From Diplolepis rosae (lineage: Eukaryota > Arthropoda > Insecta > Hymenoptera > Diplolepididae), in NCBI GenBank assembly GCA_030998225.1, contig JAPYXD010000308.1:878001-942000 (forward strand): DNA of 64,000 nt, written 5' to 3'. The notes beneath the pieces are model-generated. The model was given only the letters and a program-made list of their open reading frames with translations. It made no database searches and was not told the origin of the DNA. A program made the translations under genes and the position numbers. Positions within the stretch are counted from its first letter, which is position 1. The number at the start of each line of letters is the position of its first letter. This document shows positions 1-11,413 of the stretch, piece after piece.

Positions 1-616
1 AAATCTTAGCTTATTTTTTCGGGGGAAATATTCTCTACAACTTAACCGTTTCCAATTTTTGAAAATAAATCAATTATTATCAAATACAGCAATTTGTTTA
101 TAAAAATTTTGTTTTGGAAAATTGATTTTTAATTATTTCAGCCATTAAAGAATTTATTTTCAAAAATTGGAAAGTCAAGTTGTAGAGAATATTTTCCCCG
201 AAAAAATAAACAATGATTTAAGAAACTTCAATTATTTTTAAAAAATTGATAAGAAGCGATAGTAAGGAAAAATCCTATTACAAAAAACATTATTAAAAAA
301 TTATTTCTTTTTCCAGAGACTGATTTTTGGCACGACAACTACCTTAACCTTATATTTACTGGTTTCTATATCATTTTTATTATGGAAAATACTTACTTTT
401 TACTGCTGATTTCACACAAATACTTCACAAGGAAAAACAATTGAATTTTAAAGTGAATTAAATTGTTTTTTTGTTTTGTTTTTTTATTGTTAATAAACAT
501 TTTTATAACTAAGTCCCATTATAATACATTGCAAAAGTTCTCGAACAGCCTCCTTTAGTTTACTCATGCTATGGCGCTGCAGTCACGCACAGAGCGTATA
601 GGGTTGTAAGCAGTCT
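1..616. other. AT-rich non-coding DNA with a short inverted repeat
   Basis: No convincing coding sequence. Positions 11-70 and about 152-210 are an imperfect inverted repeat built around ATTCTCTACAAC and its complement. The same motif recurs near 2070 and near 60750, so it belongs to a dispersed family. The stretch 240-270 (AAGAAGCGATAGTA) is matched at 61302-61315, where a TA-type element appears to have inserted. Confidence 0.45.
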
Positions 617-1032
617 AATCCGACGACGAGGTCAATTTCGGTCTCTTAGTGATGCCAGATGGAACTAATCCGTAAGGCGACGCCACCTCTGTCCTCTCAT
701 ATAAAGGTATTGTTTTGCATGGTGTTCATAAACAAATTGAAACAATTATTGGAAAAATGGAAACATTTCCTGAATTCTAATAATTGTTTTTATTATTATT
801 GAAGTTTAGTCTTTTTTGTGCATATTTATATATATTCATAACAAAATACAAGCATATATTTATACTGTGTGTGACTTAGATTTTTCATTATTTTTAATTT
901 TTTTATTTTTGAAAATAAGACATTTTTACCAATTGATTTTCTCACAAAATAATGAATACTTGAGGGAAGTAGCAAGTTCATGTAATGAATGTGGTCCAGT
1001 TACGACATGTTTATGCCTAAAATATATTTTTT

Positions 1033-2503
1033 ACATTCTCATCATGGATGAGAAGGTATTGGTTTTATGTGAAAAATGACTTTCGAAAATTTCATCAAAT
1101 CTTTACGTTTTGAGACCCCCTGAGTCCGAAAAAAGGGTTTTTACGAAAGTGTCTGTCTGTCTGTAGGTGGTGTGCGGCATAACTCTCGATAGAATTATCA
1201 GATTGAATTGTGCTTTGGCACACTTTATCGGAGCCGAAAAAGTAAGGACAAGTTCGTTAACCAGCCACATCCAATCAAAATTGACGGATTGAGCACTACT
1301 TTTGTGTTTTTGAAAATAATTTTTTGAAAAAATCAAAAATTTAAATACTAGTTTTAGATAGTGCTCATAAATCTCTAAAAATTATCCTGATAACATTTTT
1401 TGATTAAATCAAAATTAGAAATGTTACAGCATATTCAAATTCGAAAAAAGTCAATATCAAAATTCCATTTACAAGTTAAATTATACGAGATACGAAAAAA
1501 CGTTATGATACAATATTATTGAATAAATAAAGACCTACAAATTTGAATTGTAACATTTTTTCATAAGATGCATATTTTTTTGTTTAATTCAAAAATAATC
1601 TATTGATAATCCAAAATTCATTTTTTTAACAATAATATGTGAAATTCGAAAAAAACGTAAGAATACAAAGTTGTTCGTTTCAAAAAGATCTACAAGTTAT
1701 GTCTTACACAGTTTATGAAAAAACTTATATTTTTCGTTTCAATTCCAAAAAATACGATTAAAATTCAATAATTCCATTTTTTAGACAAAATATATGAGAT
1801 ACATATAAAAAGTTTAGATGTAAAATTATTTGCCTAAATGAGGTCTACACATTCTTATTAAGAAATTTCTCGACAGGATGTATATTTTATGTTTTGATTT
1901 TTAATATTAAATAATTCGATTTTTTTCACCAAAATATGTGAGATACACAAAAAAATAATGTTATTAATAAATTTTATTTTTGCCCAAACTTATTTTCTTA
2001 TTGCTTCGAGTCAAATTTTTGAAAATGATGCGATTCTAATAAATTATGGTTCATTTTTTTAGAAAAAAGATTCTCTACAACTTGACGGTTTCCTATTTTT
2101 GAATTTTTTCTTGAAAGCAAAATTATCTATTTTAGCCTGAGGTCTAATTTTCGTGATCGTACTACCTTAAATAAAGTCTACGATTTTTTTTCTTTTTGAG
2201 AGATTTGGAAGAAAATAAATTATTTTAATCATGTAATTTATTAAAAAGTTACTGAAATGTATACTGAAAATCGAGCGCGAAGCGCGAGCGTCATGATGAG
2301 AATGTGTTCCTTAAGGCTGATAGAGCCTTAAGTAAATTGAATTTCCTGTTTCACTTAAACTGAAAAAGAAATTTAGTGAATTTGAGGAAATGAGTAATTC
2401 ACATCATCTTTAATATTATAAAATTGGTTTGAGCTTCAGTATTAAATTATAAGAAATAAACTTAAATGTATGCGAAGAGCACAAGACTGAGCGCGAAGCG
2501 CGA
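1033..2503 (-). repeat. Copy of the LINE 3' region (5'-truncated)
   Basis: This segment aligns in the same orientation with 54810-56096. The match includes the blocks GAGACCCCCTGAGTC and GTGTCTGTCTGTCTGTAGGT, the hairpin with complementary arms TTAAGGCT/AGCCTTAA, and the GCGCGAAGCGC hairpins. At 54806-60610 that sequence lies inside the target duplication of a minus-strand R1-like LINE, so I read it as that LINE's 3' untranslated region and this copy as a 5'-truncated insertion. About 160 bp near 2000-2160 is absent from the other copy and is probably a later insertion. An independent repeat that merely abuts the LINE is the alternative. Confidence 0.5.
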
Positions 2504-2530
2504 GGTCCAGAAAGATGGGAGCGCGAAGCG
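2275..2530. repeat. GCGCGAAGCGC hairpin motifs
   Basis: Three short palindromes with a GAA centre occur at 2275-2285, 2491-2501 and 2521-2530. Matching motifs lie at 55865-55875 and 56084-56094. A version with a different stem, GCCCGC-GAA-GCGGGC, lies at 56158-56172. The constant triloop with changing but complementary stems suggests a structural role, possibly in the LINE 3' RNA. Confidence 0.5.
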
Positions 2531-3363
2531 TTTTTGAAAAATGCTATTGAGTGATTTATGTATTAGTTTGATTGTATATTTTTCATGCATACTGTAATTT
2601 AAAAAATGGATCAGACATAAAATGGTCGACTTTTTCTCTCCATGGCGCAATTATTCCAGTGCAAGATTCCTTATGGATTTCAACTGACTAAATATTTTAA
2701 TTATTTGTCAATTTAACGTTCAATAATGTTTCATATTAGTTCATTAAAATAATTTGAATATGGTTAATATTCCATAATAATATAATAATAGACAATTTTT
2801 ATTTTTTCAATTAATTTATTGATTGCTTAAATTAATTATATATATCAATTCAATCCATTAATTAATACTTATTCTTTATTAAAGGAACTATATTAGATCA
2901 AATGATAAGGTCTTGTTACTCATAATGCAATGCATAATATTTTGTATTATCAACATAAAATAAGGCAATTAATGAAGAAAAGCAATAAATAAATATATTG
3001 CTAATATTTCCATTATTATCGATATTGGTAAAGACATATTAATGAAGAAATAATTTTACTCTAATTATTCGTGGTATAAGGATCCTATATGCAAGACAAT
3101 TTATTTCTTGTACATTTGCGATTAATTTTCTAGATTATTATAATAATTTTATGTTTCAAGTTCTGATTAGTATTTAAAAATGTTATTTTAATAAAATTGA
3201 TAATCTTAGTTCTTCAAAAATCATAAAACTTTAATTGTTTATCAATTTTCTCCATATAAAATAATGCTTTCATATGAGAGGACGGAGGTGGCGCCGCTAG
3301 CGGATTAGTTCCAAGTGGCATCACTAAGAGACGACTTTTTTAACATTGAAAAAGGCCGTCGGA

Positions 3364-3673
3364 CAGGGCTGGTTGTAAGCGATGTAATGTTTCATTAAAA
3401 CATTGAAACTTTCATTTGAAATATTTCAATATTTCATGGTCAAAGTTTCATTGATTCGTGAAACATTAGGAAACGTCTATCTACGCAGGGGCACAGAAGT
3501 CAGATCAGGTTAGACAGTTAGATCTTAAAATATCCTTGAAATATTTATTTAAACTATATATAGTTTGAATTTTCCCGCTTTTCTGTTTGAAACTTTGAAA
3601 TATTCCATGAGACCCCCAATGTTTCATGAAACTTTACATTTGATCAAAGTTTCATGAAATTTTACAACCCTAG
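3364..3673. mobile_element. hAT-like MITE (TTGTAA...TTTCATGAAAC ends)
   Basis: The left end reads CAGGGCTGGTTGTAAGCGAT and the right end reads ATTTTACAACCCTAG. They are imperfect inverted repeats sharing AGGG, TTGTAA and TTTCAT. The interior is rich in TTTCATGAAAC-type words in both orientations, a pattern common in subterminal regions of hAT elements. It has no ORF. No 8-bp target duplication could be confirmed, so the superfamily call is tentative. Confidence 0.4.
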
Positions 3674-3747
3674 GTAGGTAACTGAAAATTTGTAGGATTA
3701 AATAAAATACATTAATATAGGTCTGTCTGTTCGTAAATGTTTATAAT

Positions 3748-4017
3748 TGTAACAAAGTTACATAAGTGCCCCTTGGGGACACAGCCCTGCGACCGGAATT
3801 CGGGGGAACCCGGCCCGGCATGCCCTGCGGTCGTGTGCCGTCGCCGGTTACTGTCTGCTGGCCCGCGTTGTTGAGCGGAGCGTCGGAGTCCCAGTTTTTG
3901 TTCGTCGGATCCTTGTAAGTGCGAATAAAGAGTTTTAGTGCGAATACACGCATTTATTTAGTATTCCTTTCTCGGCGTCCCCTCCCTCCATTCCCTCAGT
4001 GCGCGATCCCGGTCGCA
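3748..4017 (+). repeat. 5' LTR of the gypsy element
   Basis: It begins TGTAACAAAGTTACATAAGT and ends CCCGGTCGCA, giving TG...CA ends. It is GC-rich compared with its surroundings. AATAAA at 3924-3929 is a plausible polyadenylation signal. Its partner is at 11655-11924, with one mismatch over 270 bp. Confidence 0.95.
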
Positions 4018-4021
4018 AACT

Positions 4022-4032
4022 TGGCGCCCAAC
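4022..4032 (+). other. Primer-binding site, tRNA-Lys type
   Basis: TGGCGCCCAAC lies four bases after the end of the 5' LTR. This is the sequence used by gypsy-group elements that prime reverse transcription from the 3' end of tRNA-Lys. Confidence 0.85.
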
Positions 4033-4239
4033 AAAAATAACCCACAAAGTCCTTCAGCCGAGAAAGCACGCATAACAGTGAAAATAGCCAAGTGAAAATT
4101 GCCAAGTGATAAATTCAGTGAATAAATAATTAAAGCGTAACACAAAAATAAAATAAAAGGAATAGCAGACATCACGAGTAAGTAATGTAGAAATAAGTCG
4201 ATGAGATTGAGGTCTGGAAAAATAAAAAAGAACAGAAAA

Positions 4240-6549
4240 ATGGCCAATAAAAATGAAATTAGCGAAAATGAAAAAATAAAGGAAACAGAGTAGGAAAATA
4301 AATTGTCAAAGAATAAATTAAAGGATGAAGAGAGCGAAAATAGAGAAATAGCGGGAAATAACATAAGAAAGGTAGAATCAGTGGAAATGAGAAATAAAGA
4401 AATAGAATTAGAGGTTAGAGAGAGACAGAATGCCAACAAAACAAGCACAATATCGAAAGCCACAATACGTAGCATAGAGACAATTTCAAAACCACGCGAC
4501 AAAGACGGACAAAGCAAGGACATATTCTAAAAACACAACATAGACACAGAAATAATAAATAGTACTCACAAAGGCATGCTATCTCCTAATACGGAAAATA
4601 CGGTAGGTTATTGGCGAATATTACAGGAAGAAGAAAATTTAGATTTAGATAAAATAAAATGTCGGGAATTAGAATTAGAGTACTGGGAGAGAGAACGCGA
4701 AATAAGAAGAAGCGAAACGAAAAAACTAGATAAAGAGAGGGTAGAGATCGAAAAAATAATCAGGGATAAATTAGAGCAAGACATATACAAAATAAATCAA
4801 AGGAAAGAAGAAGATAGGACATTCGAAATAGACTCGTTTATAGAAACGAATAATGAATTTTGGAAAGAAGCAGAAATACTCAATGAAAACGAAGAACAAA
4901 AAAACGATAAGTCAAAAATTCAAGAATTAACCTTAGAAATAGAGTCATTAAAAGAAAAAATGGAACAAATCTTAAAAAGTACACAGAATAAAATTATAGA
5001 AGCGCCTAACGCTCAAAACATAGTTAACCTCAAAACAGAAAACCAAATAAAAGTCGATAGTGATAGGAAAACAAAACCTAAAGAAAGGTCAGAAAACGTA
5101 AATACAGAAAAAAACGAACAAGACCAGAATAAGTTTAAGTTGCCAACACCGGTTCCCCGAAAATTAATAAGGAGCGAGATATTGACTAACCCAGAAAATA
5201 AACGAAATAAGGCGCAAGTCGAACTATACGATAACCAAAGTAGAGAGAATAACAACCTAAGCGACGAAAGCATACAGGACAACGAATTACAAGCAATGCG
5301 AGCATCGCTTTTCCCATTCGGAATGGTCCAAACACCTTTCCAAATTATGTCGAATTGGCCGTTTAAATTTGGAAACAATACAGATGACAGCCCAACAATT
5401 TACTTAAGTAACTTATTAAGGTTTAAAAGGGGATACAAAATCAACGAAAAAGATACTTTAGAAAATTTAGACGCCGTATTGATAGGAGAAGCTCAAAGTT
5501 GCTACCAAGTAAATAAAAGAAATTGGCATAACTTGGAAGATTTCATACAAGAATTCAAACAGGTCTATTTAAATGAAAAGTACCTAGAAGTAATTCATAA
5601 CAAAATAAGATATTGTAATCAAAAGAAGAACCAAGAAATTCACAGTTTCATAATAGAAATGAGACAGTTATTCGAGAAATTAGAACCACCTCCCTGCTTA
5701 GAATGGCAATTAAAAAAAGTTTACGAGAATTTAAGACTCGAATACAAAATTTACATCACAAAACATTCATTCAAAAACTTTACAGAATTAGAAATAGTAG
5801 GAAGAGAATGGGAAGCTGAAATGGAAAAATCCAGATTAAAAGGACAACAAATTAAAATAATAGATATAAACCAGGAACAACAGCATAGTCAAGACTACAA
5901 AAATAATTATGAAAGACAGAATAACTTTAGACATGAATTACAAAACACACAAAACAGACTACAATTCCGACCAAGATATACCAACAATAATTCGAGATAT
6001 TTCTATAACAACCAGAGAAAACAAAATACATACCCACAATATCGAGATATTAACGAATTTCAAAATAGAATAAGATTCAACCATAACCAAAATTCCAGAT
6101 ACCAAAATCCAAACAATTGGTCTGGGAAAAAGGAAAATCAAATAGCCAGATACAGCAACAGACAACAGCTAGAATGGAACCCCAAATTACCAGAACTAAC
6201 ATACGACCTGAGAGACGAAAAACAAAGAAGGGAACTAGAGGACATGAAACAGAACAAACAAGAAACAAATGAAAGCAATAAAGGAAGAGATCAAGAAAAT
6301 AAAAAATGGGAATTGAACCCCAAGGCTAGAGAGTTCACCCAGTACAGAGAACAAAAAAGAGAAAAAAGGACATATGCAACGCGACTGTTGGTACAGTCGG
6401 GGAAACGCAAACGGAGGCTACTAGAGGCGAATAGTAGCCCGCAGAAATACCAAACCTTATCGCCAAAGAAAACCGAAACACACAACACACCAGACGAAAC
6501 GAGAATGTACATAATAATAAAATGGGAAAATACAAAATATAAGTATTAG
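4240..6549 (+). pseudogene. gag: gag of the gypsy element, two in-frame stops
   Basis: The frame opens at ATG 4240 (MANKNEISENEK) and runs to TAG 6547-6549. It is broken by TAG at 4291-4293 and TAA at 4528-4530. The longest uninterrupted piece starts at 4576 and has 657 residues. The N-terminal third is highly charged and coiled-coil-like (repeated Glu, Lys, Arg). A capsid-like segment at about residues 270-420 of the long piece (NWPFKFG, QEFKQVYL) resembles retrotransposon gag. The C-terminal part is Asn/Gln/Arg/Tyr-rich, a likely nucleic-acid-binding tail, with no CCHC knuckle. Pol follows in the -1 frame with a 7-base overlap. Confidence 0.85.
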
Positions 6550-7340
6550 TGGACACAGGTGCAACCCACTCGTATATCAGCAAAGAATTCTTTAAACAAA
6601 TAGAAAAATTAGACTACGAAATCAAAAAACCAAGCAACAACAAATTAATAGTTGCAAATGGTCAAAAATTAGAGATAACGGGACAAGTACTGATTCCGAT
6701 TGAGGTAGGCCACACAAAAAAATATTTATTATTTAGGCTGGTACCTGAACTGAGATCTACAGGAATCTTAGGAAAAGATATGATAGAAAGACTGGGCCTA
6801 AAGCTAGATTTCGAAAAGAAAAACTGGTGTCTACCAGAAAAACCACAAATAAAATACAAAATAGAAACAGACCCCAAGGAAAATGAAGTAAGAGAAAACG
6901 AAAAGGAAAATAGAGGAGAACAGAAAAAAACAAGCAACTTACAATGGAGAGAAATACCCACTAGTACCCCAACCAACCATACCCGACCTGAAGTCTTCCA
7001 GACAAGGGACACAAAATGGTCCAAAATACTAGTAAGACAGAGAAGTCTAATCCCACAAGAAAATAAAGAACAGAGGCAAGAAGTCACTAGTTCTAGTCCC
7101 TTAGAAAAAGAAAATGTAATACAAACAGCTGTCAAAGCAAAAACCAAGCGTGAAGGTAAACAAATAGTAAATGAAATAGAGGAAGAACCCAAAAATAAAA
7201 TAAAAAATAAATTAAAACTGAAAAGAGAACGAAACGAAAAAAGCAAGAATGGAGAAGTATCGAGGGAAAGAAAAGAAACAGAAAACGAAAAATGCGAGGG
7301 AATAATTGAACTAAACGAAAACCAAGGACCACAATTATGA
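6543..7340 (+). pseudogene. pol: Aspartic protease segment of gypsy pol
   Basis: The frame opens at 6543, just after a TAA, and overlaps the gag end by 7 bases in the -1 frame, so expression would need a -1 frameshift. No canonical slippery heptamer is visible. The protein starts with the retropepsin active-site motif DTGATHSYI, and GILGKDMIERLGL fits the second conserved protease block. A Lys/Glu-rich linker of about 150 residues follows. TGA at 7338-7340 ends the reading frame. The same frame resumes downstream as reverse transcriptase, so this is an interruption rather than a natural gene end. Confidence 0.85.
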
Positions 7341-8690
7341 AAATTAATCGAAAGAAAGGTTAACAAAACAGGAATAAAACTACAACCTACGCACATGACA
7401 GAACACAAAATAAACGTACAGGGCCACGAACCAATTAAACAAAGATATTACCATGTCTCGCCCAAAGTAAGAGAATACATGTACGAAGAAATAGATAAAA
7501 TGTTGGAAGAAGACATAATTGAACCCTCAGACAGCGATTGGTCAAACCCGGTAGTTATGATCAAGAAACCAAACGGAAAATATAGATTCTGTTTAGATTT
7601 CAGAAAGGTAAACAAAATAACGAAAAAAGACCTATACCCGATACCAATCATGACAGAAATTTTGGACGCACTAAGGTCAGCAAAATACATATCAAAAATC
7701 GACGTTAGGTCAGCATACCACCAAATACCACTAGAAGAACAATAAAAAAAGATAACAGCACTCACAGTGCCAGGAAAAGGAATGTGCCAATTTAAAAGAA
7801 TGCCATTCGGATTGACAAACGCTCCAGCTACATTCCAGCGCTTAATGGATAAAATAATAACACCAGACCTAAAACCCAGTGTATTCTGATACTTAGATGA
7901 CATAATTATAGTGACAAAGAACTTCGAAGAACATTTAAAAACTTTAGAAACAGTTCTAGAGAAAATTAACCAAGCAGGATTAACGATAAATCTGGAAAAG
8001 TGCGAATTTGGATGCTCGGAAGTAAAATACTTAGGATTTGTAGTAAACGAGAAAGGACTATTAATGGACGAAGACAAAATAAAACCTATTCTAGAATTTC
8101 CAACACCAAAAAATGGAAACAACTACAAAGAGTTATAGGAATGACATCATGGCACAGAACATTCATACCAAAATTTTCGGAAATAATGGAACCTTTATAC
8201 ACACTATTAAGGAAAGGAATAGAATGGAAATGGGACATAGAACAAGAACAGGCATTAGAAAAAATAAAAAAATTACTAACGTCAAAACCAATACTGGCAT
8301 GCCCTAACTTTCATCACCCATTCCAACTCGAAACCGATGCAAGCGATACGGGATTAGGAGCCGTCCTAACCCAAAACGTAAATAACGAAAACCATGTAAT
8401 AGCATTCGCAAGCAGAAGCCTCAACGAAGCGGAAAAAAAATACTCAACATCAGAAAAGGAATGCCTACCAGTAGTGTGGGCAATACGGAAATTCAGACCT
8501 TACCTAGAAGGATATACCTTCAAAGTACTAACAGACCATATTGCTTTAAAATGGCTGCATAATTTAAAAAACCCAACGGGACAACTAGTAAGATGGGCAC
8601 TAGAACTACTAGAATACGACTACGAGATAGTATACAGAAAAGGCTCACTAAATTGTGCACCAGACGCCTTATCAAGAACAAGAGAAAAGT
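7341..8690 (+). pseudogene. pol: Reverse transcriptase and RNase H of gypsy pol
   Basis: Reverse transcriptase blocks appear in order: [65 protein letters not shown] and the catalytic YLDD at about 7890-7901. TAA at 7743-7745 and TGA at 7887-7889 interrupt it. A one-base frameshift lies in the A-run at about 8112. From there the frame continues with the thumb/connection (GMTSWHRTFIPKFSEI) and RNase H (ETDASDTGLGAVLT; later KVLTDHIALKWL). It would copy element RNA into DNA, but this copy cannot encode an intact enzyme. Confidence 0.88.
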
Positions 8691-9979
8691 TCAATTCAAC
8701 AGCAAGTACACTAGCGCTAATAAAAGAAACAAAAAAGAACAAAAAAAGCGAAGTTAAGGATGAATGGTATAGTCACAAACTAAAACAAGTAAAGGAAAGA
8801 CCAACAGAAAACCCAAACTGGCGAATAAGAGACGACCAACTTTTTTTCTTCAGACCAGATTCGTTAAAATCAAGCTTGAACCTGGATAATAATCCCTGGA
8901 AACTAACAGTACCAAAGGAGCTAAGAGAGCAGGTACTATCAGAAAACCATGATAATAAACAAGCAGGACACTTGGGCATGGAGAAAACATATGCAAGAAT
9001 CGCAGAGAACTATTTTTGGCCAGGAATGTATTCAGAAACATTGAAATACGTGAAAGAATGCGACACATGTCAAAGAATTAAACCAAAGGTGAACAATCAA
9101 GTAGGACTACTGGGAAAAAGAATAATCGAAGAACCATGGACAGTAGTAGCAGCATACATAATGGGCCCACTGCCGAGGTCAAAAGCTAAAAACCAATATA
9201 AACTTGTTTGCGTAGACATGTTCACCAAATGGGTGGAAATAATTCCAGTAAAAAACAAAGTAGCAACAACGATAGAAAAGGAATTCCACAGAAAAATCAT
9301 ATCGAAATGGGGAACACCAAGAATATTGTTTATAGACAACGGCAAAGAATTCATGAACAAAATCATGGTGAAGTTAACGCAAAACTTCGGAATACGACAT
9401 TCGAAAACACCACGATACCACCCACAATCAAACCCAACAGAAAGATGTAACAGATCAATAAAAACAGCGATCAAAGCATACCTTGAAAAATACCATAGAG
9501 AATGGGATGAAAATTTGGAAGACCTACAATTCGCGCTAAATACAAGTAAACATGCGTCAACAGGTTTCACACCAGCATTCTTAAACTTTGGAAGGGAATT
9601 AGAACCAATTCAAACGTTAAACAAAGATTTAATAAACATAGAGAAAATAGAATCACAAGAAGTAGGAAAGTGTGTAGAGAGACTAAACAGGTTGAAAATA
9701 ATAAAAGACGAGGTACAGAAAAATTTAGAATTAGCAAATGAAAAACAGGCAAAATATTATAACTTAAGACGTAGACCAATTAGCTACGAGATAGGGGAAC
9801 AGGTACTAAGAAGCGAAAAAACGTTGTCAAATAAAGCAGATAATATAGTAAAAAAGTTAAACAAAAATTTCGAGGGCCCATTTTTCATAAAAACAAAAAT
9901 CTCACCGACAATTTCCGAAATAAAAAACATAAAATGTAAGTCACTTGGCAATTGGAACGTAAAAGACATTAAAAAATAG
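8691..9979 (+). pseudogene. pol: Integrase of gypsy pol, first catalytic Asp lost
   Basis: The open frame 8000-9979 carries an HHCC zinc-binding domain (H..H in KQAGHLGMEKTY plus CDTCQRI) and a DDE core with FIDNGKEF (second Asp) and NPTERCNRSIK (Glu). The first catalytic Asp, normally a few residues before MGPLP, is Tyr here (codon 9155-9157). The C-terminal part has the GPF-type block NFEGPFFIK at about 9870. The frame ends at TAG 9977-9979. The domain architecture is normal for Ty3/gypsy, but the active site is broken. Confidence 0.88.
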
Positions 9980-10069
9980 ATAGAAAAAACTAAATAGACA
10001 AATAGAAGCACACATAGAATAGTAAATTGACAAAACCAATACAAAACACAACAGAAATAACTATATTGA

Positions 10070-10300
10070 CAGATTAGGGAGCAGAAACCAAAACTGAAGT
10101 GTGAGCAGTGTTACCAAGAGATAAACGTCGCGGAATCCCTGAAGCACAAGTGCCCAAGGCTACTAGACCTGCTCCAGACCCCGCTAACCCCAGAAATTTT
10201 AGAAGAAGGAAGAATTAAGAAGAAGAGAAGAGGCAAGAAAGGAAATAGAATTAAACTTATGAGATATTTACGTCCGAATAATTCTCTTCATTGTATGTAG
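10070..10300 (+). CDS. 3' ORF fragment with a C-x2-C...H-x-C zinc-finger-like motif
   Basis: An open stretch of 76 codons with no early ATG. It contains KCEQCYQE and, 11 residues later, HKC, giving C-x2-C-x11-H-x-C. A basic segment (IKKKRRGKKGNRIK) follows. It starts just after TATTGACAG, which looks like a splice acceptor, so it could be an exon of a spliced subgenomic mRNA as used for env-type ORFs in gypsy relatives. The last 13 or so codons probably come from inserted DNA starting near 10261. I cannot name the protein. It may once have been continuous with the charged ORF at 11129-11413. Confidence 0.45.
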   Translation, partial: QIREQKPKLKCEQCYQEINVAESLKHKCPRLLDLLQTPLTPEILEEGRIKKKRRGKKGNRIKLMRYLRPNNSLHCM

Positions 10301-10965
10301 GAAAATGACCAACCTCGGACAATCTAGATATTTTTTATACTCTCTTTAATTACGTTTCGATGACTACTATGTCATCCTCATCAGATTTTTACAATAGGAT
10401 TGTGTTGAATTCTATAATAATAGTACAAAAAAGACAATTCTTGAGAAAAAATTAAATACAAATCATTATTTCTTAAATATATATACATAAAAAAATCAAA
10501 ATACCTTTGATAAATCGTCACAAAATTTTTTTTCTCCAAACTTTGAGGAACATATCTCCAATCGATATTTTAAAACTAATTTGTCATCACCATTAAAAAC
10601 ATTGTTCAGATATTTTGTCAAAATCAATAAAATTGGAACATTCGTCGAAAATTATTTATATATAGGTCAATATATTAAAACTTTTTCCATTTCCAATTTT
10701 TGTCAAACTGAATGAAAAAAAACTATTGCACTCAACAAAGATGGAAGACAAGTTACCTTCATAGTTTTTGTTTTTTTGTTTTTATGTTAAAAAAATTATT
10801 GATTAAAATAAAAATGTGTGGTTTCACTAGAGATATTAACGAGATACTGAGAAATAATAAACAGAAACGATAACGGACAATAGCATGTGACGTAATAGAA
10901 ACAGTGCCGTAGTACTAAGGAACAACTTAATTTGATTGAATCAAAATACAATATTTAATATTTAG
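10301..10965. other. Inserted AT-rich DNA inside the gypsy element, with a ribozyme-like motif
   Basis: No ORF and no similarity to retroelement coding domains. It separates two halves of a basic/charged ORF and so looks like an insertion into the retrotransposon. A hammerhead-like motif sits at 10348-10387 on the minus strand. No clear target duplication was found. Confidence 0.4.
10348..10387 (-). ncRNA. Hammerhead-ribozyme-like motif 1
   Basis: Read on the minus strand: AAT, CTGATGAG, GATGAC, loop ATAGTA, GTCATC, GAAAC, GTA, ATT. The invariant core elements CUGAUGA and GAAA are present, stem II is six perfect pairs, and stem I is AAU/AUU (3 bp). ACGT at the GAAAC junction is self-complementary and could form stem III between two copies. 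The predicted cleavage is after GUA. Minimal type I hammerheads of this sort are known from Penelope-like elements and retrozymes. Activity is not shown. Confidence 0.65.
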
Positions 10966-11113
10966 AATATAGAATCAAATTGTAAGATTAAATTAGTAAT
11001 ATTTATAAATTAAAAATGATTACAATACTTCTTATGATATTATTTTAGGTCACCTCACATAATTTTTAATTTATAAATATTACTAATTTAATCTTACAAT
11101 TTGATTCTATATT
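10966..11113. repeat. Hairpin MITE-like inverted repeat in the gypsy 3' region
   Basis: Arms of about 50 bp (10966-11018 and 11062-11113) are nearly perfect inverted copies beginning ATAGAATCAAATTGTAAGAT. They are separated by a loop of about 45 bp. There is no coding potential. It abuts the charged ORF at 11129 and probably inserted into it. Confidence 0.6.
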
Positions 11114-11128
11114 CACACACATTAATGA

Positions 11129-11413
11129 AATAGAAGAAGAAGACAAGAAAAGAGAACAAGAAAAAAACGAAAGAGGATGGAAGAAACAAAGAAAGAAGAA
11201 CTAAAAAGAGCACTGAGAAAACTAGAAGAAGACGAGAAAGAAAAGGAAAAAGAAATATGGAACGTAGAAATAAAAAAAAAAAAGGAAGAACTGGAAGAGA
11301 AGAAAGAACAAGAAAACAAGAAAGTAAAAGACGCAGACAAGAAAGAAAAGGACAAAGACAGCGATAAAGAGACAGACAGCGGCAGCGATACAGAATCAGA
11401 CGATTCAACGTAA
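11129..11413 (+). CDS. Lys/Glu-rich coiled-coil ORF with acidic Ser/Asp tail
   Basis: The frame is open from 11129; the first ATG is 11177 and the stop follows ESDDST at 11411-11413. The sequence is almost entirely charged: a basic start, a Glu/Lys heptad-like middle (EEDEKEKEKEIW, KKKKEELEEKKEQ) and an acidic DKETDSGSDTESDD end. It lies between integrase and the 3' LTR, where an envelope gene would be in an errantivirus. It has no signal peptide or membrane segment, so it is not an envelope. It may be the second half of the zinc-finger ORF at 10070. Confidence 0.4.
   Translation, partial: NRRRRQEKRTRKKRKRMEETKKEELKRALRKLEEDEKEKEKEIWNVEIKKKKEELEEKKEQENKKVKDADKKEKDKDSDKETDSGSDTESDDST

Larger units (their letters stand above)
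620..3362. mobile_element. Inverted-repeat-bounded unit, unclassified
   Basis: Positions 620-705 and 3272-3362 are inverted copies of each other at roughly 75-80 percent by eye. The shared core includes TCTCTTAGTGATGCCA, GGAACTAATCCG and GTCCTCTCATAT. The arms could be the termini of a 2.7-kb non-autonomous DNA transposon, or two solo MITEs in opposite orientation. No target duplication is clear. The interior holds a copy of the LINE 3' region (1033-2503) and AT-rich DNA without ORFs. Confidence 0.4.

Noticed and set aside
3741..3953. 70-residue minus-strand ORF in the LTR (also at 11639-11860)
   Set aside because: It is duplicated exactly because it lies in the LTR; no domain, and antisense to the element's transcription.
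3996..4523. 175-residue hydrophobic ORF opposite gag
   Set aside because: Antisense shadow of a Lys/Glu/Asn-rich gag; its Leu/Phe/Ser composition follows from the complementary codons.
6662..7408. 248-residue hydrophobic minus-strand ORF
   Set aside because: Shadow of the protease and its charged linker on the plus strand.
7448..8122. 224-residue minus-strand ORF
   Set aside because: Antisense to the reverse transcriptase, which has clear family motifs.
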